DNA from: Paenibacillus sp. VTT E-133291
Lineage (GTDB): Bacteria; Bacillota; Bacilli; Paenibacillales; Paenibacillaceae
Reading direction: 5' to 3'
NCBI RefSeq assembly: GCF_002264395.1
Contig: NZ_NFVA01000011.1
Span: forward strand, 33,238-97,237
DNA length: 64,000 nucleotides
The notes below the pieces were generated by a model. It was not told the origin of the DNA and did not search any database. It saw nothing but the letters and a program-made list of their open reading frames with translations. A program made the position numbers and the translations under genes. Each line of letters begins with the position of its first letter. Position 1 is the stretch's first letter. Below are positions 59,455-64,000 of the stretch, in pieces.

Positions 59455-60045
59455 GTGAAAGGATATGTACCGAAAGTTGAAAAAAAGGAAGAAAGGCAAT
59501 GGATCCTAAACGTTCTGGATGGGCAAAAGGAAGACTATTCGTACCTTGTGAATCGATATAAGAATAAAATTTATGGCCTTTTGAGAGGAATGGGGGCCGA
59601 TCATCAAGACGCGCAAGACATCACTCAGGAAACTTTTATAAAAGCTTATCGTAAGCTAGCCTCACATGATTTGAATAAAAACTTTGCGGCTTGGTTGTAT
59701 ACGATCGCGACTAATTTACTAAAGGATATGTGGAAAAAAGACCGGCCTACAGCGAGCTTGCCGGATGATCTTATTGAATCTTCTCTTTCAGATAATCCAG
59801 AAGAAGAATTCATTCGATCGGAGCATCGTACAGAGCTGCTTAACCTGATGCAAAAGCTACCCCCTAATTATCGTACGGCGTTGCTGCTTCGTTACACCAA
59901 TGATTTAAGCTATGAAGAAATGTGTACGCTCTTAGAGGTTCCTTTAAGTAAGATCCAAAATGATCTTTATCGTGCAAAACAGCGATTGAAGCAAATCATG
60001 ACACACCAGGAGGTGAAGAGCGATGAAGTGCTTAAGTCCATTTGA
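59455..60045 (+). CDS. ECF family RNA polymerase sigma factor
   Basis: A 196-residue sigma factor. Region 2 has LVNRYKNKIYGLLRGMGADHQDAQDITQETFIKAYRKL and FAAWLYTIATNLLKDMWKKDRP. Region 4 has LPPNYRTALLLRYTNDLSYEEMCTLLEVPLSKIQNDLYRAKQRLKQIM. GTG at 59455 is 7 nt after AAGGAGG; the earlier frame to 59386 starts within the previous terminator. It overlaps the next gene by 23 nt, the usual coupling of an ECF sigma and its anti-sigma. It probably directs its own operon in response to an envelope signal. Confidence 0.9.
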   Translation: MKGYVPKVEKKEERQWILNVLDGQKEDYSYLVNRYKNKIYGLLRGMGADHQDAQDITQETFIKAYRKLASHDLNKNFAAWLYTIATNLLKDMWKKDRPTASLPDDLIESSLSDNPEEEFIRSEHRTELLNLMQKLPPNYRTALLLRYTNDLSYEEMCTLLEVPLSKIQNDLYRAKQRLKQIMTHQEVKSDEVLKSI

Positions 60046-61648
60046 GATCGAGCAATACATCCTAAGTACACCCACCTCCCGACCATTTGAAAATGTTGAT
60101 CATATCGCTGCTTGTGCGCATTGCAATTTAATCTATCATACGCTATTGGAAGAACAAGGGGAGTGGTCGCAAGCTTTGTTTGAGGAGAAGTTACCAGATT
60201 CCTTCACGGCTCAAGTTATGGCTTCAATAGAATTTGTTGAACTAGAGAAAGTAAAGGTTCCTGACAGGAAGCGAAAGAACCCGAAGCTTAAGAGGTTACT
60301 GAGATTAACCATGGGTGCGGCTTTATTACTGGTTATACTAAGTGCCGCGATTTTATATTCTGTACCCACACTGGCAGATACGTTACGTTCTCTTTTTGTA
60401 AAAGATAATGTGGACATTGGCCTTTTACGAGCACAAGAATTTGGGTTGGTAGAACATCCTAATATTAAGGTGAAGGATAAAGGCTATACAATAAAAATAG
60501 ATGAAGCAATTGCAGATCCTACACGGGTAATTATTGCATTACAATTGTTTGGCCCAAATGGGAAACATGACAGAAAACGGTTGGTTTTTGCTGATGGAAA
60601 CCGCATAGAAGTTAAGGATGATCAAGGGAAAGTCGTAGGGGAATTGTATGATATGGGATTTACCGATGATTTTTACTATATGATCGTTAATTTCTCGGAG
60701 CCACTACAAACCGACCAAATTAGAATCGAAGGTCATATTACTGAATTGGGAAGTAAACGAAAGAACATTCCTACTCTTAAAGGAGATTGGAATTTCAATT
60801 TTTCGATGGATATGACTGAAGCGAATAAACAAACGACTTCAACTCCACTGATGGGGAGTTACACATCTCCGGATGGTTTAACATTGACCTTGAAAAGTTT
60901 AACTCATATGGTTCAAGGTGTCCGCTTTGAATTTGATACGAAGTTAAGTGAAGAGGCACTGAGTCGTTCTCCTGGTGAACTATGGAAGCAGCAAGGGCTG
61001 AAATTTCATTTCGAGGATGAGCAAGGGGAAGAGATTCATAGTGTAAATGCTAGAAAATTACCAAATAAGGACAGTGTGATGGCTTTCTCAAGTACCCCAG
61101 GAGAAAAACCAGGACAAATACATTGGAGCTATATGTTTAAATATTTACCGCAGGATATGCCATATACTTTTGTTTTCGATGGGTATTTTATTCCAGAGGT
61201 GGATGGTTCTAGTGTGCAATTTGAGCCAGCGAAACTGAAAGAACATCCAATACCCTTTGCATCTGATGGGGATGAGCTGATGTTAAATGATTTTACGGTG
61301 GAGTCGTCTCCTGATGCGAATGTATCAGCGAAGGAAGGGGCATTACATTTTAGTGGAAGAATGAGAAATGAGTTTATGAATGATGAATGGGTAATCAAGA
61401 CAACGGACGACAAGGATTACAAACTTACTAAACAAGGAGCATTTTCTATTAAAGGCTCTGGATGGAAGGATGGTTATATTGTAATTGTTCAATCTCAATC
61501 AAATAACCAAAAGAAATATTTTGAATTCCGTGCCGAAGGACTAACAAAGATCCCTGATCAGCTTCAATTAATACGCACAATAGTCAACCGGTTGTATACC
61601 AATGTAGACTGGTCCGTTCCTATCATGGAAGCTAGCAAAAAGCAGTGA
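60023..61648 (+). CDS. Membrane-spanning anti-sigma factor with DUF4179-type extracellular domain
   Basis: A 541-residue protein. The cytoplasmic N-terminus carries a zinc anti-sigma motif (HIAACAHC, residues 27-34). One TM segment is at about 94-113. The long extracytoplasmic part (about 120-541) begins SVPTLADTLRSLFVKDNVDIGLLRAQEFGLVE, typical of the DUF4179 domain found in Bacillus/Paenibacillus anti-sigma factors. It should hold the ECF sigma inactive until an outside signal arrives. The ATG at 60023 overlaps the sigma gene by 23 nt with GGAGGTGAAG upstream. Confidence 0.87.
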   Translation: MKCLSPFEIEQYILSTPTSRPFENVDHIAACAHCNLIYHTLLEEQGEWSQALFEEKLPDSFTAQVMASIEFVELEKVKVPDRKRKNPKLKRLLRLTMGAALLLVILSAAILYSVPTLADTLRSLFVKDNVDIGLLRAQEFGLVEHPNIKVKDKGYTIKIDEAIADPTRVIIALQLFGPNGKHDRKRLVFADGNRIEVKDDQGKVVGELYDMGFTDDFYYMIVNFSEPLQTDQIRIEGHITELGSKRKNIPTLKGDWNFNFSMDMTEANKQTTSTPLMGSYTSPDGLTLTLKSLTHMVQGVRFEFDTKLSEEALSRSPGELWKQQGLKFHFEDEQGEEIHSVNARKLPNKDSVMAFSSTPGEKPGQIHWSYMFKYLPQDMPYTFVFDGYFIPEVDGSSVQFEPAKLKEHPIPFASDGDELMLNDFTVESSPDANVSAKEGALHFSGRMRNEFMNDEWVIKTTDDKDYKLTKQGAFSIKGSGWKDGYIVIVQSQSNNQKKYFEFRAEGLTKIPDQLQLIRTIVNRLYTNVDWSVPIMEASKKQ

Positions 61649-61737
61649 AATCAATTATTTACCTTCCGGATTGTACAAGCAGATAGAAGCTCTGTCGCAT
61701 CTCTTATACTATCACAATCGAAAAGAGGTGGTAGTAT

Positions 61738-61965
61738 ATGACTGCAGCAGAGAAGAGAAGAATTCAAAGAGCTTTGAATGCTTTGCGTAAGCAAAGAGTG
61801 GTTCTGAAGGAAAGTCTTAAAAGAATTGAAGCATTGCTTTGCAGATTACCTATGGGTAGTCGTGAAAGATTTGAATTATTAGCAGTAAGAGATTCAATCG
61901 TAGAAGCGCTTCGACTGAATGCTATAGCTATAAGAAATTTAAAAGACGTTACTTGTGCTTGTTAA
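61738..61965 (+). CDS. Small basic helical protein of unknown function
   Basis: A 75-residue protein, very rich in Arg/Lys and Leu, predicted to be mostly alpha-helical: MTAAEKRRIQRALNALRKQR, then LKESLKRIEALLCRLPMGSRERFELLAVRDSIVEAL, ending VTCAC with two Cys. I do not recognise a family. AAAGAGGTGGTAG lies at a good distance before the ATG, which supports expression. TATACT at 61706 could be a -10 box. It might be a spore-associated small protein (guess). Confidence 0.6.
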   Translation: MTAAEKRRIQRALNALRKQRVVLKESLKRIEALLCRLPMGSRERFELLAVRDSIVEALRLNAIAIRNLKDVTCAC

Positions 61966-62095
61966 TTCGTTGAACTTCTGAACCTTCTGATCCTTGTATC
62001 AACGATCAAAGTAAAGCTTTTTCCTGTCACATTAGGAGGATACTGTTTTTCTTTCTTATTGATCTGACGGGTAACGATAGCTCAATAAACACGAT

Positions 62096-62134
62096 AAGGC
62101 AGCCGGTCAGTCAATGTGAACGGCTGCCTTTATT
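62096..62134 (+). terminator. Intrinsic terminator
   Basis: AAGGCAGCCG pairs with CGGCTGCCTT around a 15-nt loop, then TATTC. It ends the transcript of the small basic protein gene. Confidence 0.8.
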
Positions 62135-62185
62135 CAGCAAACGGGCAGGATAGTTGAAGTTCAAACGCGGGAAAACGTATCATAA

Positions 62186-62203
62186 ATAGGGTTTAACCCC
62201 TAT
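62186..62203. repeat. Inverted repeat, possible operator
   Basis: ATAGGG-TTTAAC-CCCTAT. It lies 214 nt upstream of the serine hydrolase gene and about 15 nt before a TACTATAA box, so it may be a repressor or MerR-type site. Confidence 0.35.
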
Positions 62204-62416
62204 ACCTAATAAAATACTATAAAGGATATGGAAGATGGGACAGAGGGGCCTTTTTTGCGAAACAAGAAATATATACATGGGTCTGTGAAGTTTACAATAG
62301 TAAACTAATCATTGAACGTCTAGCATTAAGTATAATGGAACGACGAATTAGGCAGATAAGGCGTACTGCGGGTTGTTTATATTATCCTCGCATAATTTTT
62401 TCGAAATGGAGAGTTT

Positions 62417-63868
62417 ATGAAAAAGTCTATTGTTTTTGTATTAACGATACTTATATTATTCTCAGGATTCGCAACACAAAGTTATGCGTCGTTGTCAGAT
62501 ACGCAATCTGGGGCAATACAAGCGTTGCTGGATGATGCCAGTCGTATATCAGGTGTGCCGGGAATGTCAATCTCTATACTTGCTGATGATGAAGTGTTCT
62601 ACTTTTCTTCCGGGTATGCAGACCGTGAAAGTGGGGTGTCTGCAAGTGAAAATACACTATATGAGTTGGCCTCGGTCAGTAAAGCCTTTACCGGCATGGG
62701 TATTCTGCTGTTGGAGGAACAAGGGCTACTGTCAATGACTGACACTGTCCAAAAATATTTACCTTGGTTTACGTTAAAGTATCAAGGGGAACCTGTTGAT
62801 ATGCAAAGCCTTACACTCAATAACTTTCTTCACCATACTAGCGGCCTAACAAATGGTAGGCATTCTCAAAATATTCCACAAGGCAATACACCAGATTTGC
62901 TGCAAAAGACTGTGGAAATGCTGGTAGATGCTGAGTTGGCGTTCCCTCCCGGTGAACAGTATAGCTATGGGACCGTTAATTATGACGTATTGGGTTTGGT
63001 TATTGAGATTGTGTCGGGACAAAGCTATGAACACTTTATGAGGGAACAGGTATTTCAGCCGTTAGGTCTTCACCAGACGTATGTTTATAAAGAAGATGCT
63101 CAAGCCACCGGACAGATGGCACAGGGCTACCGTTCCTCCTTTTTTATGACAACTCCATATAACGCGCCGGATTATTCCGGGAATAAACCCGCAGGCTACA
63201 TCATTTCTTGTACAAAAGATATGGCGCGTTGGATGGGCATACAGATGGGTATTGTGCAGGACATACCCGAAATATTCCATACGGTTATCGAAAAGTCACA
63301 TCAGGGGGATATGTCTGTTCCGGCTGTAAACGAAATGTATTATGCGGCGGGCTGGTCGGTAAACGCCAACCAAACGATTATAGAGCACCCAGGGGGCAAT
63401 CCCAATTTTGGAACCGAAGTGATCATACTGCCAAATGAACGAACAGCCGTCTGCTTGCTGACCAACGGCGCAAATATCAATAGAAGCATGGTACTAAAAG
63501 TTAAAGATATATTAGACGGCAATCTAACGCAGTCATATGAAATAAGCGGCATACAGCTTTTGGACATCATTTTATCGTCTACCACAATTATTCTTTGCTT
63601 ATTGGCCTTTCTGTTCTTTCTCTTAGGATTACATAGAAGGAAAACGAATGAGCGGCAGCCAATGACAAAAAAGCGAATAATCGTAACAGCTATTTTGCTG
63701 ATTGTTACGATTGCCCTATGTATAATGTGCTGTGTATTAGATTGGCCAACGATACTTATTTGGCAAACATATAGTATTCTTACGGCTTTGATTTCGTCGG
63801 CATTATTAACAGCAAGCATAACATGGTTAGTATACACTCACCGATATAATGCCTCGATCCGAAAATAA
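62417..63868 (+). CDS. Beta-lactamase-related serine hydrolase with C-terminal membrane domain
   Basis: A 483-residue protein. A signal peptide (about 1-24, cleaved near SYA) leads into a class C beta-lactamase/PBP4*-type domain (about 30-355). The catalytic Ser-x-x-Lys is in ELASVSKAFTG, the Tyr-x-Asn equivalent is YSYGTVNYDVLG, and the third motif is HPGGNPNFGTEV in place of KTG. About four TM segments follow (about 377-400, 417-437, 441-455, 458-477). Similar proteins act as D-aminopeptidases or esterases. GGAGAG precedes the ATG. It seems an isolated gene. Confidence 0.83.
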   Translation: MKKSIVFVLTILILFSGFATQSYASLSDTQSGAIQALLDDASRISGVPGMSISILADDEVFYFSSGYADRESGVSASENTLYELASVSKAFTGMGILLLEEQGLLSMTDTVQKYLPWFTLKYQGEPVDMQSLTLNNFLHHTSGLTNGRHSQNIPQGNTPDLLQKTVEMLVDAELAFPPGEQYSYGTVNYDVLGLVIEIVSGQSYEHFMREQVFQPLGLHQTYVYKEDAQATGQMAQGYRSSFFMTTPYNAPDYSGNKPAGYIISCTKDMARWMGIQMGIVQDIPEIFHTVIEKSHQGDMSVPAVNEMYYAAGWSVNANQTIIEHPGGNPNFGTEVIILPNERTAVCLLTNGANINRSMVLKVKDILDGNLTQSYEISGIQLLDIILSSTTIILCLLAFLFFLLGLHRRKTNERQPMTKKRIIVTAILLIVTIALCIMCCVLDWPTILIWQTYSILTALISSALLTASITWLVYTHRYNASIRK

Positions 63869-64000
63869 GCATTTTGTTCGTTCGCTTTATTGGTAAAATG
63901 CGTATAGCGTATATTGTTTGGTACAGCGGAAAGTAGAGTTACGAATAGCACAGGAAGAATTAAACTATACTCAACTGCTTTCTTGTCTACCGCTTCTAAC

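Larger units (their letters stand above)
61966..62416. other. Intergenic region with a terminator and an inverted repeat
   Basis: About 450 nt with no gene that I can support. It contains a terminator (62096-62134), an ATAGGG/CCCTAT inverted repeat (62186-62203), and a G/C-rich GGGGCC followed by six T at 62247. The last 80 nt can be read as MERRIRQIRRTAG in one frame, but without a ribosome binding site. Confidence 0.6.

Noticed and set aside
63869..64000. Terminator GCATTTT/AAAATGC after the serine hydrolase
   Set aside because: The stem is AT-rich with a long loop and no T-run, and nothing else is recognisable up to the window end.
1..64000. tRNA, rRNA, prophage, insertion sequence or integrase genes
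   Set aside because: None was seen: no cloverleaf-like tRNA ends, no transposase or integrase motifs, no phage structural genes.

Overview
The window looks like chromosomal DNA of a low-GC, endospore-forming Firmicute, most likely Paenibacillus or a close relative (inference). Supporting signs are strong AGGAGG-type ribosome binding sites with many GTG/TTG starts, Bacillus-type families (YeeI, BdhA, YtrA-type GntR, DUF817, DUF2975/XRE, DUF3977), abundant Gfo/Idh/MocA and AraC genes, and U-tailed intrinsic terminators. I saw no tRNA, rRNA, CRISPR array, IS element or prophage. It reads as a mosaic of short operons, most with their own local regulator.

Layout. 0-9 kb: efflux adaptor, secreted GH3 hexosaminidase, ferritin, secreted beta-propeller, a CDF metal exporter behind a structured leader, hemerythrin, metallophosphoesterase, a MarR gene, a decayed NmrA-type oxidoreductase and a ferritin-like protein. 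9-13 kb: a complete haem sensing/efflux locus hssR-hssS-hrtB-hrtA with a candidate HssR box. 13-20 kb: an asparaginase remnant, LysR and GNAT genes, then an AraC regulator divergent from four sugar/polyol catabolism genes. 20-25 kb: mqo, an antibiotic-type acetyltransferase behind an apparent translational attenuator, a DUF3977 gene with a non-standard start, a P-loop kinase and a 5'-truncated pgsA copy. 25-31 kb: a ~51-nt spaced repeat array, a GntR-ABC operon, and a tandem duplication of a DUF2975/XRE pair. 31-39 kb: Rrf2, two methyltransferases, aldo/keto reductase, msrA, and a lipoprotein with a two-component system.

39-47 kb: PadR and an MFS pump share an operator/promoter; a HAD-GNAT pair; bdhA and a LacI regulator are divergent with matching palindromes; then cysK and acylphosphatase. 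47-55 kb: a double-TPM protein with a Gly/Ser tail, a phosphodiester glycosidase, a LysR/MetE-like pair, yeeI and a ClC transporter. 55-64 kb: an ABC-2 exporter with a double-MerR regulator, an ABC-F ribosomal protection gene behind a terminator-type attenuator, an ECF sigma/anti-sigma pair, and a membrane-anchored serine hydrolase.

The best candidates for something undescribed are the RNA leaders: the ~118-nt element before the CDF gene, the leader peptide plus hairpin before the acetyltransferase, and the attenuator before the ABC-F gene. The duplicated DUF2975/XRE cassette with an identical 21-nt promoter block is also of interest. Functional names rest on motif recognition by eye; no searches were run.
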